Below are positions 1-10,478 of a DNA stretch of 64,000 nucleotides, piece after piece. The notes beneath the pieces were generated by a model. That model saw nothing but the letters and a program-made list of their open reading frames with translations, did no database searches and had not been told where the DNA came from. The stretch's first letter is position 1; every line of letters begins with the position of its first letter. The stretch is from the NCBI RefSeq assembly GCF_018155095.1, contig NZ_NAAI01000003.1:62001-126000 (forward strand), in the 5' to 3' direction. The position numbers were made by a program, and so were the translations under genes. The DNA is from Bartonella queenslandensis. Lineage in GTDB: Bacteria > Pseudomonadota > Alphaproteobacteria > Rhizobiales > Rhizobiaceae.

Positions 1-644
1 ATGCACTGATTATTGCAACAGGCGCCCAAGCGCGCTGGCTTGGTTTAGAAAGTGAGCAGACCTTTATGGGCGGTGGTGTTTCTGCTTGCGCTACATGTGA
101 TGGCTTTTTTTATCGGGACAAGGATGTTATTGTTGTAGGAGGAGGGAATACAGCCGTTGAAGAAGCCCTTTATTTATCGCATATAGCAAAAAGTGTCAGT
201 ATGGTTCATCGGCGAGAACAGTTTCGGGCAGAGAAAATTTTGCAAGATAGGTTGCTTGCGTGTAATAATGTACGTGTTCTTTGGAATCATGTGGTTGAAG
301 AAATTATGGGGCTTCCAGCTCAGGGGGCAAGGGGCGCTGTTGTAACAGGGGCACGTTTGAAAAATGTTAAGACGGGTGACGAGATGAAAGTGGAGGCAGA
401 GGGAATATTTATTGCCATTGGGCATGATCCTGCTGTTTCTCTATTTGAAGGACAGCTGAAACAAAAGCAAAGCGGCTATTTATGGACAGCACCGGATTCA
501 ACAGCAACAAGCATTACTGGTGTTTTTGCTGCAGGGGATGTAACCGATGAAACATTTCGCCAAGCTGTAACAGCAGCGGGAAGGGGATGTATGGCAGCAT
601 TGGAAGCAGAACGTTTTTTAGATATATCTACTAAGCGTTCATAA
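1..644 (+). CDS. trxB: Thioredoxin reductase, C-terminal part (cut by window start)
   Basis: This flavoenzyme passes electrons from NADPH to thioredoxin in the cytoplasm. The reading frame is open from base 3, so the protein begins before the window. About 213 codons are visible. They include the redox-active disulfide CATCD, the NADPH-binding stretch GGGNTAVEEA, the HRR segment that typically contacts the NADPH phosphate, and the C-terminal FAD motif GVFAAGDVTD. The N-terminal FAD-binding GxGxxG lies outside the window. A LysR-type regulator follows 39 bp downstream on the same strand. The identification is secure because all family motifs in the visible part are intact. Confidence 0.96.
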   Translation, partial: ALIIATGAQARWLGLESEQTFMGGGVSACATCDGFFYRDKDVIVVGGGNTAVEEALYLSHIAKSVSMVHRREQFRAEKILQDRLLACNNVRVLWNHVVEEIMGLPAQGARGAVVTGARLKNVKTGDEMKVEAEGIFIAIGHDPAVSLFEGQLKQKQSGYLWTAPDSTATSITGVFAAGDVTDETFRQAVTAAGRGCMAALEAERFLDISTKRS

Positions 645-683
645 TTCATCGAGAACATAGAGAATCTAGAGGTAGGATTAATT

Positions 684-1589
684 GTGGCGCCACCGTTGGA
701 TTGGGACAAGTTAAGAGTTTTTCACGCTGCAGCAGAAGCGGGATCTTTTACGCACGCTGCTCAAAAGCTTCATTTATCCCAATCAGCAGTTTCACGACAG
801 GTATCGGCTTTAGAACAAGAGGTTGGAGTATCTTTATTCCAGCGTCATGCACGTGGTTTGATTCTTACAAAACAGGGAGAAACTCTTTATCGTACAGCTC
901 ATGATGTTTTGATGAAGCTTGAAAGTGTACGTTTGCAATTGAGTGAAAGCTATACAAAACCAACAGGGCATTTGCGTGTAACTTCGACCTTTGGAATGGG
1001 GGCAGGGTGGATTGCAGAGCGTATGCCAGAATTTCTTAGTCTTTATCCAGATATGCAAGTTCAGCTTTTGCTTTCCGATGAAGAACTTGATTTGACAATG
1101 TGTCATGCAGACTGTGCTGTTCGCTTACATCAACCCCAACAACCTGATCTTATACAAAGAAAATTATTTACAATTCATATGCATGTTTATGCTTCGGAGA
1201 AGTATATTGCCAATTACGGAAAACCTGAAAAATTGTCTGATCTCGATGAACATCGTATTATTTCGTTCGGTGAACCTGTTCCCCCTTATTTGTCAGGTTT
1301 AAATTGGTTGGAAAAAGCTGGTAGAAGTGATGGATCATTGCGCATTTCAGTTCTACAAATCAACAGTATTATTTCAATAAAGAATGCGCTTATGCGTGAT
1401 CTTGGGATTGCTGTGCTACCTGATTATATTGTCAATAATAATGAGCACTTGGTACGTCTTTTTCCTGATATGGTCGATATCCCTTCTTTTGATACTTTTT
1501 TTTGTTATCCTTATAATTTAAAGAATTTGGCAAGGTTGAATGCTTTTCGGGATTATATTTTCTTAAAAGCGCGTCAGTGGTCTTTTTAA
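684..1589 (+). CDS. LysR-family transcriptional regulator
   Basis: This is a DNA-binding regulator of 301 residues, the usual LysR length. Residues 5-65 form the winged helix-turn-helix (DWDKLRVFHAAAEAGSFTHA, then the recognition-helix region SQSAVSRQVSALE). The rest is the periplasmic-binding-like effector domain. The start is a GTG preceded by a GAGGTAGGA-like ribosome-binding site about 8 bases upstream. It lies directly after trxB in the same direction, so the two may be co-transcribed and the regulator may act on redox genes. The effector and targets cannot be read from the sequence. Confidence 0.9.
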   Translation: MAPPLDWDKLRVFHAAAEAGSFTHAAQKLHLSQSAVSRQVSALEQEVGVSLFQRHARGLILTKQGETLYRTAHDVLMKLESVRLQLSESYTKPTGHLRVTSTFGMGAGWIAERMPEFLSLYPDMQVQLLLSDEELDLTMCHADCAVRLHQPQQPDLIQRKLFTIHMHVYASEKYIANYGKPEKLSDLDEHRIISFGEPVPPYLSGLNWLEKAGRSDGSLRISVLQINSIISIKNALMRDLGIAVLPDYIVNNNEHLVRLFPDMVDIPSFDTFFCYPYNLKNLARLNAFRDYIFLKARQWSF

Positions 1590-1598
1590 TATTCATGC

Positions 1599-1628
1599 CT
1601 TAATTTATAAGAGATAATTAAGCGTTTT
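1599..1628 (+). terminator. Weak terminator-like hairpin after the LysR gene
   Basis: A 7-bp inverted repeat (CTTAATT at 1599-1605, AATTAAG at 1616-1622) is followed by CGTTTT. It lies 10 bases after the regulator stop codon. The stem is AT-rich and the T-run is short, so termination is only possible. Confidence 0.35.
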
Positions 1629-1724
1629 ACACCTTAAGATTTTCATAATATTCTTTCGTTTTAAATTTTCCCATATTGAATCAATCAAAATTACTTGCTT
1701 ACACGTCACAAGCGCGTGGAACAT

Positions 1725-2890
1725 GTGGATAAAAATGTACAAGAAAGATATACCTCTTTTGAACAGCCTCAAGTGCCAAGAGCTTTTGCAATATTAAAAG
1801 ACTGGAAAAGTATGTGAGTGGTGTCTGCTTTCTTCTTCACAAGTATAAATATTGAGGGGAAATGGCTTTATCATTATAACATTCACGAGGGCAGTCGTGA
1901 GATGGAGGTAGATGTCTTGAAGAGATGTTTCTTTAAAACAAGCACGTGAGTATGTATGCAACGCAATGGCGATCTATTTTACGTGAAAGTTGAAGGGTGT
2001 GTCTCCATTAAAGAACGCGACAAACAAAAGCGTGAGGCAATAAGCAATTTCTATTATTTAAAGGATATTTTTCTAGAGACTTTTAAAAGTTGAAAAGCTG
2101 AATTAAAAGGCGATGGTAAAGAGAGCAGTTTGTTTTTTCCCCTTAAAAATTCATATTTTTTCTCCAATTAGGTTGCCTTCTCTTTTCAAAAATTACACAG
2201 AACAGAAATACGTTCACTTCCATCTGGCATATAAAAGCTAATAGGACTCGTAAAGCGCTGAACTATCGTAAGGATTTTTTCAAATATGCTGCGGCTGGTT
2301 AGTTTTGGATGTTGATTGACAAGCAGTAGAATAAGGACGAACTTTCTTAAGGAAATAACGCTATAAAACTCAAAATATACCAGCAACCGATTAGAGAGAT
2401 ATCTCGACTTTTTACAGAATATTTTGCCGAATAACAACCATAACCACAATTGACTTTGCATTTTCTTATTCTTACAGGGAGGCATTCTTTTCCCTTATGC
2501 TATATTCATAAAAATCAGGTTGAGGATGATATGGGGATCATCATTGATTCGAGAATATGAAAGACCGACAGATACGATAACAGAGTTTCACGTACCTTTA
2601 TCATGAGAGGTATTAGAAATTTTAAAACAAGCGCATCTACTGTCTCACAAAAATTTTTTCTGTTAAAAGTTGTGGTCACTTTTTTGATAGTTGTATATCA
2701 AAGGATATGAAAGAATAAACTTCAAGCTTGTTTGCATGAGTTTCACTCTAGTTGACGGTATTGGCTCGCTGAAACCATTTTAGGTTATATGGTGAAGGTA
2801 TTCGTTTGGATAAATACTTTTGCAGAAAGGGATAAAATATCTTTTATAAATGTGTTGAAATGTGGAGGCTATTATAACATTGAAAATTGG
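1725..2890 (+). pseudogene. Decayed phage-type tyrosine integrase (copy A)
   Basis: No long frame is open here, but translated pieces in shifting plus frames follow the order of a full-length P4-type tyrosine integrase. A GTG start at 1725 gives a 30-codon piece containing FEQPQVPRAFAILK. The piece at 1848-1913 reads GKWLYHYNIHEGSREM, and then come DVSLKQARE, ATQWRSILRE and IKERDKQKREA. Near 2110 there is KAELKGDGK. Around 2583 is HVPLS, stop, EVLEILKQAHLLSH, which resembles the core catalytic domain. Around 2741 is FHSS, stop, RYWLAETI. A final piece near 2855 resembles the C-terminal MEMWADY-type end. Many frameshifts and stops show it is dead. The family call is by pattern recognition of these blocks. 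Three shorter remnants elsewhere in the window look like the same gene. Confidence 0.72.
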
Positions 2891-3000
2891 ACAATCATAT
2901 GAAGGATGACTTCTTTCTATTTAATTAAAGAGAGAAGTCCAAGATTGAGAAAAAGTTAAAGCTATGTGTTTATTGCATAGCAGATACGCTTAAGTCTTTA

Positions 3001-3030
3001 TTGTGATTCTGCTTATAAAATGACATAAAA
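3001..3030 (+). promoter_or_regulatory. Possible promoter for the candidate small RNA
   Basis: TTGTGA at 3001-3006 and CATAAA at 3024-3029 are separated by 17 bases, a sigma-70-like arrangement. Transcription would start near 3036, about 120 bases before a strong terminator. AT-rich DNA produces such matches by chance, so this is weak on its own. Confidence 0.35.
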
Positions 3031-3035
3031 TACCA

Positions 3036-3155
3036 TCTCTTGATTATGTTGCCTCCCATTGCATTTTCTTGAGTGTTCCCTTACGAAAATCTGACAGATT
3101 GATTTTATCTCTGAAGATTTTCCAGATTTGCCGGGCATTTGTCCGGCTTTTTTTT
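3036..3155 (+). ncRNA. Candidate small regulatory RNA ending in a strong terminator
   Basis: No open frame explains this segment on the plus strand, yet it is built like a bacterial small RNA. Single-stranded C-rich patches (CCTCCC near 3052 and TTCCC near 3076) resemble the anti-Shine-Dalgarno loops of alphaproteobacterial regulatory RNAs. A perfect 8-bp stem follows (GAAAATCT 3085-3092 with AGATTTTC 3115-3122). A GC-rich terminator hairpin with eight Ts then ends the unit. A promoter-like pair lies upstream. The length of about 120 nt is inferred. Membership of a named family (for example the AbcR or suhB type) cannot be decided from the sequence alone. Confidence 0.5.
3130..3155 (+). terminator. 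Intrinsic terminator of the candidate small RNA
   Basis: GCCGG at 3130-3134 pairs with CCGGC at 3143-3147, with further pairing inside, and is followed immediately by eight Ts. It is one of the clearest plus-strand terminators in the window. No protein-coding gene ends just upstream, since the nearest intact plus-strand gene ends at 1589. Confidence 0.85.
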
Positions 3156-3830
3156 ATTCCTAAAAGAATGCCTAGAGATTGCAATGCATAGGAAGATTGA
3201 TAAGGAAAAGATTTCAAAAATTGCGGATATCCAAATTTTTTTTTACGTAGACTAAAGCTCACCGAGGAATTTGGGAGAGGTTTATTCTGTTGGACCATAA
3301 AAACTCTCTCTTTAAGAGTGTGCTATAAAACATGTAAAACTTTGTGCATGAAGTGTTTTTTATGAGAGTATGAGGATGGATATTGAGGGCTTGTTGATAA
3401 AACCTGTAAGTCAATTAAGGGGTTAATAGTGAAAAATTAAGGGAAATTGAACTATTTTGTATAACGGAGAGGGGGGAGACATTTTTTCATTTTCAGGCGA
3501 AAAGGATGCCAAGAAATAGAAAAGATTTAATTGTAAAGGCCATTTAATTATAAGGGCAATCGTTTTTTTTAAGTACAAGCTCTTTCTTAATGTTATAAAT
3601 TGGATAGAGAAAACTAAACAGTTTTTTATCTCTCATGACAACAGACAGATTCATTTTTTTGATTGCTGGATTTTTTTTGATCTTTATCTGCAGTTTCTAT
3701 TTTTTTGTTATGTTTATGCGTGAATATTTTTACTGAATCGATAGGATCTATCCTTAATATAGCTTTTGATATTTTGTAGGATAGATTGACATTCAGCAAA
3801 AAATAATCACAAGAGATGATGTTAAAAATT
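3156..3830. other. Gene-free AT-rich gap
   Basis: No convincing reading frame, repeat or RNA structure was recognised between the small-RNA terminator and the aminotransferase stop codon. A minus-strand open frame at 3044-3298 lies partly antisense to the candidate small RNA and resembles nothing known. Confidence 0.5.
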
Positions 3831-5036
<1,206 letters not shown>

Positions 5037-5294
5037 TTAAAATCCTTATATTATATCAACAAATGGTTATTGCTTTAAAGATATTCTATAAGAGATTATA
5101 TTGTATGCAATAAAAAACTTCTAAAATACTTTGACATACGTTTTTTTCGTATTGTTTTTTGAGAATTTTAACGAGAAATTCTTTTCTTAAGGATTATAAA
5201 AGTTTTAGAAGAAGGATAGGAATATTTTGATATATTGTGCAAAATAGATTAAGCAGTATTTTTTTCTCGAGGTCAATTTTACTTTATATAAAGT

Positions 5295-5324
5295 AAAAAA
5301 TCTTCGTCGTTATAGACGAAGATT
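5295..5324 (-). terminator. Terminator downstream of the cold-shock gene
   Basis: On the minus strand, GACGAAGA with its complement forms an 8-bp stem (5315-5322 with 5301-5308) around a 6-base loop. It is followed by a run of six Ts (plus-strand As 5295-5300). It lies about 30 bases after the cspA stop codon. Confidence 0.85.
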
Positions 5325-5352
5325 CTCAAATAAAATATTGCAGAATTTAACT

Positions 5353-5562
5353 TTAGAGCGCTGCAAGATTGCCCGCGGCAAATTTTCCTGAACGACGATC
5401 TTGAAGAACATCATAAGAAATTTTTTGCCCTTCATTAAGATGACTGAGACCAGAACGCTCAACGGCGGAAATGTGTACAAATACATCTGCACTGCCATCA
5501 CTAGGCTGAATGAATCCAAAACCTTTTGTTGTATTAAACCACTTAACTGTTCCTGTAGACAT
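5353..5562 (-). CDS. cspA: Cold-shock domain protein
   Basis: This is a small single-domain RNA chaperone of 69 residues that binds single-stranded nucleic acid. It carries both RNA-binding motifs, RNP1-like KGFGFIQ and RNP2-like VFVHISA, and the typical start MSTGTVKWFN. The frame is open further upstream, but the ATG at 5562 is chosen because it has AAGGAG about 8 bases before it and matches the family N-terminus. A clear terminator follows, so the gene is probably monocistronic. The 5' untranslated region may carry cold-responsive structure, but none could be assigned. Confidence 0.95.
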   Translation of the reverse strand: MSTGTVKWFNTTKGFGFIQPSDGSADVFVHISAVERSGLSHLNEGQKISYDVLQDRRSGKFAAGNLAAL

Positions 5563-5734
5563 AGGAAACTCCTTAGATATATAATTATATTGTGCACTGA
5601 AGCGATAATTCTTCAATACGATTTTAGATCGAAATTAGGTGGGAGAAGTTTCGTAAAAAGTGCAGAAAGCACAGGAAAGAAAGTCACGTAACCGAAAATT
5701 CGATAAAACTCATATAGGAGCCTTTAGAATAAAA

Positions 5735-5756
5735 AGCAAGCTTTAATTGCTCTTTT
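5735..5756 (-). terminator. Possible terminator after carB
   Basis: AGCAA and TTGCT (5735-5739 and 5747-5751) form a short stem with T-rich runs on both sides. In the minus direction it reads stem then TTTTTATTC, about 70 bases after the carB stop. The stem is short, so confidence is moderate. Confidence 0.45.
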
Positions 5757-5820
5757 TTCTACAAAGAAAAAATCGAGAAAAAGTATCAAAAAGCGTATGC
5801 TTGTCCGCATAGCAAGAACG

Positions 5821-8800
5821 TTAACTGAAATAACTTTGCAAGGAACGTACTTCAAGGCGCTTTTTCTTGATTGCTTTGATCGCTTCTACAACAGCTTCGG
5901 CTCCCGCTATTGTTGTGTAATAGGGAACATTTTGCATGAGTGCTGCATAGCGTAATGATTTGGAATCTGAGATGGCACTGGCAGTGCTGGTTGTATTAAA
6001 AATCAATTGAATTTGGCGATTACGAATGGCATCTTCGATATGTGGGTGCCCTTCTAAAACTTTATTGATTTTTTTTGCCTCAACATGATGTTCGGTGAGA
6101 AACTTTTGTGTTCCACTTGTAGCAACAACAGAAAAGCCAAGCTCTGTTAAACGTTTTATAGGATTTAAGATGCGCTTTTTATCTTCATCTCTTACAGAAA
6201 CGAATAAAGTTCCCTCCTTAGGAAGTTTTACACCAGCCCCAAGTTGCGCTTTAGCAAAAGCAAGCGCAAACTCATAGTCAAGTCCCATAACTTCACCGGT
6301 TGAGCGCATTTCTGGACCAAGAAGCGTATCAACACCTGAAAAACGAGCAAAAGGAAATACGGCTTCCTTAACGGCAATATGTTGTTTTTTCTGCGAAGAA
6401 GGCAATCCACCATAAGCTTGGAGAGCATTATGAAGCGTTTCTCCTGCCATAATACGTGCAGCCATTTTAGCGATAGGGCGACCAATTGTTTTTGCAACAA
6501 ATGGGACAGTACGTGAGGCACGGGGATTGACTTCTAAAACATAAATGGTGTCATCTTTAATGGCATATTGTACATTCATTAAGCCACGAACATGAAGTGC
6601 TTGTGCTAATGCTTTGGTTTGGCGCTCTAATTCATCGACTATGCTATGGGAGAGCGTATGGACGGGTAAAGAACATGCTGAATCACCAGAGTGGATTCCT
6701 GCTTCTTCAATATGCTCCATAATCCCTACGATCAGTGTTTCTTTGCCATCGCAAAGACAATCAACGTCTACTTCAATGGCTTCTGTTAGATAGGTATCAA
6801 AGAGAAGCGGATTTTTACCAAGTAATATATTGATTTGTCCTGTTTTGTCGTTGGGATAACGGGCTTTGATATCTTCTGGAATTAATTCAGGAACAGTTTC
6901 AAGTAAATAATTTTGCAAGCTTCGCTCGTCACGGATAATTTGCATAGCACGTCCTCCTAAAACATAAGAGGGACGTACAACCAGAGGAAAGCCTAGTTCA
7001 TGGGCGATAAGGCGTGCTTGTTCGATAGAGTGGGCAATTCCATTTTTAGGTTGTGTTAAATTAAGTTTAAATAACAGTTTTTGGAATCGATCTCTATCTT
7101 CTGCTAAATCAATGGCGTCAGGTGAGGTCCCTAAGATGGGAATGTTGTGTTTTTCAAGGGCGCTTGCCAATTTCAATGGTGTTTGTCCGCCAAATTGAAC
7201 GATAACTCCAACGAGTTCGCCTTTTTCCTGTTCTGCTTCTAAAATAGCGATAACATCTTCTGTTGTTAAAGGTTCAAAGTAAAGACGATCAGAAGTATCA
7301 TAATCAGTTGAAACAGTTTCAGGATTACAGTTAATCATAATCGCTTCAAAACCTGCATCACGCAGTGCAAAAGCCGCGTGGCAGCAACAGTAATCAAATT
7401 CAATCCCTTGTCCAATGCGATTTGGTCCACCACCTAATATAGCAATTTTTTTGCGTTCAGAAACGTGTGCTTCTGAGTATTCTACACCGGCAAAGGGAAC
7501 TTCATATGTTGAATACATATAAGCGGTAGGAGAAGAAAATTCAGCAGCACAAGTGTCAATCCGTTTGAAGACGTGTTTAACATTCAGTGATTTGCGTAAA
7601 GCCGCGATATCGTCGGGTTCTTTTCCGGTAAGAGCGGCTAATCGTGCATCTGAAAATCCCATAGTTTTTAACATACGTAAGTTATCTGCGTCCTGGGGTA
7701 AGCCATGGATGCGGATACGCTGCTCCATTTCAATGATAGAGGCTATTTGTTCTAAAAACCACGGGTCAATTTTGCTGATTTGGTGAATTTCATTTAAAGG
7801 TAAGCCTGCGCGCATGGCTTGGGCAATATAGCGCAGACGATCAGGGCTTGGGATGGCAATGGCTGAGCGTATAGAATTTTTTTCATCACCTTCAGCATGT
7901 TCTGGAATCACAATTTCATCAAGACCAGTGAGTCCTGTTTCAAGTCCACGGAGTGCTTTTTGTAATGATTCCTGAAAAGTACGTCCAATGGCCATGACCT
8001 CTCCTACAGATTTCATCGCAGTCGTCAGAACAGGTGATGCTCCAGGAAATTTTTCGAAAGCAAAACGAGGAATTTTTGTCACGATATAGTCAATAGAAGG
8101 CTCAAATGATGCTGGTATCGCACCTCCCGTGATATCATTTTTTAATTCATCAAGCGTATAGCCAACAGCGAGTTTTGCTGCTACCTTGGCAATGGGAAAA
8201 CCCGTTGCTTTTGAAGCAAGCGCTGAAGAGCGCGAGACACGCGGATTCATTTCAATAACAATGAGGCGCCCGTTTTCAGGATTGACAGCAAACTGTACAT
8301 TGGATCCACCCGTTTCAACACCAATTTCACGCAAGACAGCAATCGAAGCATTACGCATACATTGATATTCTTTATCGGTTAAGGTGAGAGCAGGTGCTAC
8401 GGTGATCGAATCACCGGTATGAATCCCCATCGGATCAATGTTTTCAATAGAACAAACAATGATACAGTTGTCGTTTTTATCACGAACAACTTCCATTTCA
8501 TATTCTTTCCACCCTAAAACACTTTCTTCAATGAGAACTTCTGTTGTAGGAGAAGCTTCAAGCCCACGTTCAATAATTTCATAAAATTCAGAGCGGTTAT
8601 ACGCGATCCCACCTCCAGTTCCACCGAGGGTAAATGAAGGACGAATAATAGCTGGAAGCCCAACAACATCAAGCGCCTGAACTGCTTTTGCTGTTGCATG
8701 GGCGATATAATGTTGTTTGCGATCAGCTTCGGTATGTCGCCAGTCGCGTTCAAGTTCTTCGAGGGCTTTGTCAAGGGCTGCACCAGAAAGTTTGTCTTTA

Positions 8801-9306
8801 AGTTCAGCTCGCGTTTTTGCATGTTGTCGGCGATTTTCTTCTTTCAGTTCTGTTGCATTGGCTAACATAGACCGTGGTGTTTCCAAGCCGATTTTTGCCA
8901 TCGCTTGGCGGAATAAAGCACGATCTTCCGCTTTATCAATAGCTTCGGCATTGGCCCCTATCATTTCAACATGATAGCGGTCTAAAATACCCATACGCTT
9001 TAATGATAAAGCGGTATTGAGAGCTGTTTGTCCTCCCATGGTGGGTAAAAGAGCATCAGGACGTTCATGGGCAATAATTTTAGCAACGATTTCAGGCGTA
9101 ATGGGTTCTATATAAGTTGCATCCGCTAGATCTGGATCTGTCATAATTGTGGCAGGATTAGAATTGACCAAAATAATTCTGTACCCTTCTTCTTTTAATG
9201 CTTTACAAGCTTGTGTACCTGAATAGTCAAATTCACATGCCTGACCAATGATAATAGGTCCTGCTCCGATGATAAGAATAGATTTTATATCTGTGCGTTT
9301 GGGCAT
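5821..9306 (-). CDS. carB: Carbamoyl-phosphate synthase, large subunit
   Basis: This subunit makes carbamoyl phosphate from bicarbonate, ATP and ammonia delivered by CarA, feeding arginine and pyrimidine synthesis. The 1161 residues form the classic duplicated structure: an N-terminal ATP-grasp half ([19 protein letters not shown], later [12 protein letters not shown]), a second half ([19 protein letters not shown], later [11 protein letters not shown]) and a C-terminal MGS-like allosteric domain. It is longer than the E. coli protein (about 1073). The visible reason is a charged helical insertion at about residues 135-200 and a shorter one in the second half near [18 protein letters not shown]. 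carA is not in the window, so the two subunits are unlinked here. Confidence 0.97.
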   Translation of the reverse strand: MPKRTDIKSILIIGAGPIIIGQACEFDYSGTQACKALKEEGYRIILVNSNPATIMTDPDLADATYIEPITPEIVAKIIAHERPDALLPTMGGQTALNTALSLKRMGILDRYHVEMIGANAEAIDKAEDRALFRQAMAKIGLETPRSMLANATELKEENRRQHAKTRAELKDKLSGAALDKALEELERDWRHTEADRKQHYIAHATAKAVQALDVVGLPAIIRPSFTLGGTGGGIAYNRSEFYEIIERGLEASPTTEVLIEESVLGWKEYEMEVVRDKNDNCIIVCSIENIDPMGIHTGDSITVAPALTLTDKEYQCMRNASIAVLREIGVETGGSNVQFAVNPENGRLIVIEMNPRVSRSSALASKATGFPIAKVAAKLAVGYTLDELKNDITGGAIPASFEPSIDYIVTKIPRFAFEKFPGASPVLTTAMKSVGEVMAIGRTFQESLQKALRGLETGLTGLDEIVIPEHAEGDEKNSIRSAIAIPSPDRLRYIAQAMRAGLPLNEIHQISKIDPWFLEQIASIIEMEQRIRIHGLPQDADNLRMLKTMGFSDARLAALTGKEPDDIAALRKSLNVKHVFKRIDTCAAEFSSPTAYMYSTYEVPFAGVEYSEAHVSERKKIAILGGGPNRIGQGIEFDYCCCHAAFALRDAGFEAIMINCNPETVSTDYDTSDRLYFEPLTTEDVIAILEAEQEKGELVGVIVQFGGQTPLKLASALEKHNIPILGTSPDAIDLAEDRDRFQKLLFKLNLTQPKNGIAHSIEQARLIAHELGFPLVVRPSYVLGGRAMQIIRDERSLQNYLLETVPELIPEDIKARYPNDKTGQINILLGKNPLLFDTYLTEAIEVDVDCLCDGKETLIVGIMEHIEEAGIHSGDSACSLPVHTLSHSIVDELERQTKALAQALHVRGLMNVQYAIKDDTIYVLEVNPRASRTVPFVAKTIGRPIAKMAARIMAGETLHNALQAYGGLPSSQKKQHIAVKEAVFPFARFSGVDTLLGPEMRSTGEVMGLDYEFALAFAKAQLGAGVKLPKEGTLFVSVRDEDKKRILNPIKRLTELGFSVVATSGTQKFLTEHHVEAKKINKVLEGHPHIEDAIRNRQIQLIFNTTSTASAISDSKSLRYAALMQNVPYYTTIAGAEAVVEAIKAIKKKRLEVRSLQSYFS

Positions 9307-9946
9307 GGCTTTTTCCTATGACAAATATCCGTGTGCGATTGTGGCAAGAAAAATATTTAAGTTCTGAGGCTAAAGTTATTTTATAAGTTAAGTGACAAAG
9401 AAAGTAAGTACTAAAATACCTTTTCCATGCTTTTTTTCATAAAATTAAAGATAAATTTATTTTTTGGGTTGAGTGATCTTATCAGTATATCAAAAAGATA
9501 ACCTTTTATAAGAAAATAAGAGTGCTTTGAAGAACGAGAATATTCAAGCATTCGCGGGAGATAAAACATGAACGATGATTTATGGTTCGATAGAGTTTCG
9601 TAAAATGAAATGGGAAACTTAATCTTGTTGTTCCCTAAGCTACTACTGTTTAGAGCGATGATATAGGGCATGAAAATTTATACATGAGGTGTTTTTTGTT
9701 AGAATCTGTAAGATAAGAAGCTACATTATTGATAGATCAGATCGGGTTAGAGTTTTGGTTCTTTAGGGTAAGAAGAAAGCCAATCTCTGTATGATTCCAT
9801 TCCGTAAAATAGTGAGAGTGTATTTTGGTACAATAACGAAGAAGATAATTTCAGGATAATCATGTTTGGATTTAAAAGATAGTAAATACTCTCCCTTTAT
9901 TTTATAGATAATGTTCAAAACTTTTTTAAATGTAGAGAAAGTTAAA
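9307..9946. other. Gene-free gap between carB and the alkyltransferase gene
   Basis: About 640 AT-rich bases between divergently oriented genes. An 86-codon minus frame at 9411-9671 has no recognisable motifs and biased AT-rich composition, so it is not called. The region should hold the promoters of both flanking genes, but no convincing site was picked. Confidence 0.5.
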
Positions 9947-10465
9947 ATGCTGAACATTTCCCAAAAGAGAATATTCTGTTTTAAAGATGTATCCATAGGA
10001 AAGCTTTTGGTGGGAAAATCTCAAAAAGGGATTTTTCATATAGCTTTAGGAGATACGACAGAGCAATTACTGCAGAAATTCATGGTACGATTTGGTGATG
10101 CACAACAAGTTGTAGATGACAATGCATTTAAAAGAGAAGTTGCTCATATTATAGCCATGATAGAAACGCCTAAGTTGGTAAAGAAATATAATTTTCCCTT
10201 AGATATAAGTGGTACAGTTTTTCAACGAAAAGTATGGGAAACATTATGTAATATACCATGTGGTGAAACAATTTCATATAAGGAATTAGCATGCCGTGTG
10301 GGTATGCCAAATGCTTTTCGTGCTGTTGCTCATGCGTGTGCACGTAATGAATTGGCTGTCATCATTCCTTGTCATCGTGTTGTGCGTAAAAATGGTTGTA
10401 TCTCAGGGTATCGTTGGGGGAAGAAACGAAAACAGATTTTGCTACAACGGGAACAAAATGGTTGA
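9947..10465 (+). CDS. ogt: Methylated-DNA--protein-cysteine methyltransferase
   Basis: This is a suicide DNA-repair protein that moves the alkyl group from O6-alkylguanine to its own cysteine. The C-terminal domain has the helix-turn-helix with the arginine finger (MPNAFRAVAHACARN), the active-site PCHRV and the following GYRWG segment, as in Ada and Ogt proteins. The frame is open from an ATG at 9911, but that site has no ribosome-binding site. The ATG at 9947 has a GAGAAAG-like sequence upstream and is preferred, giving 172 residues. There is no N-terminal Ada zinc domain, so it is a repair-only form. It converges on the histidine kinase gene with a 13-bp gap. Confidence 0.92.
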   Translation: MLNISQKRIFCFKDVSIGKLLVGKSQKGIFHIALGDTTEQLLQKFMVRFGDAQQVVDDNAFKREVAHIIAMIETPKLVKKYNFPLDISGTVFQRKVWETLCNIPCGETISYKELACRVGMPNAFRAVAHACARNELAVIIPCHRVVRKNGCISGYRWGKKRKQILLQREQNG

Positions 10466-10478
10466 ATTAAAAACAAAT

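Noticed and set aside
2186-2485. 99-codon minus-strand open frame
   Set aside because: It overlaps the plus-strand integrase fossil, has no motif, and fits a chance frame in AT-rich decayed DNA.
3044-3298. 84-codon minus-strand open frame
   Set aside because: It is antisense to the structured small-RNA candidate and its terminator, with no family resemblance.
9411-9671. 86-codon minus-strand open frame between carB and ogt
   Set aside because: No ribosome site, no recognisable domain, and very AT-rich composition.
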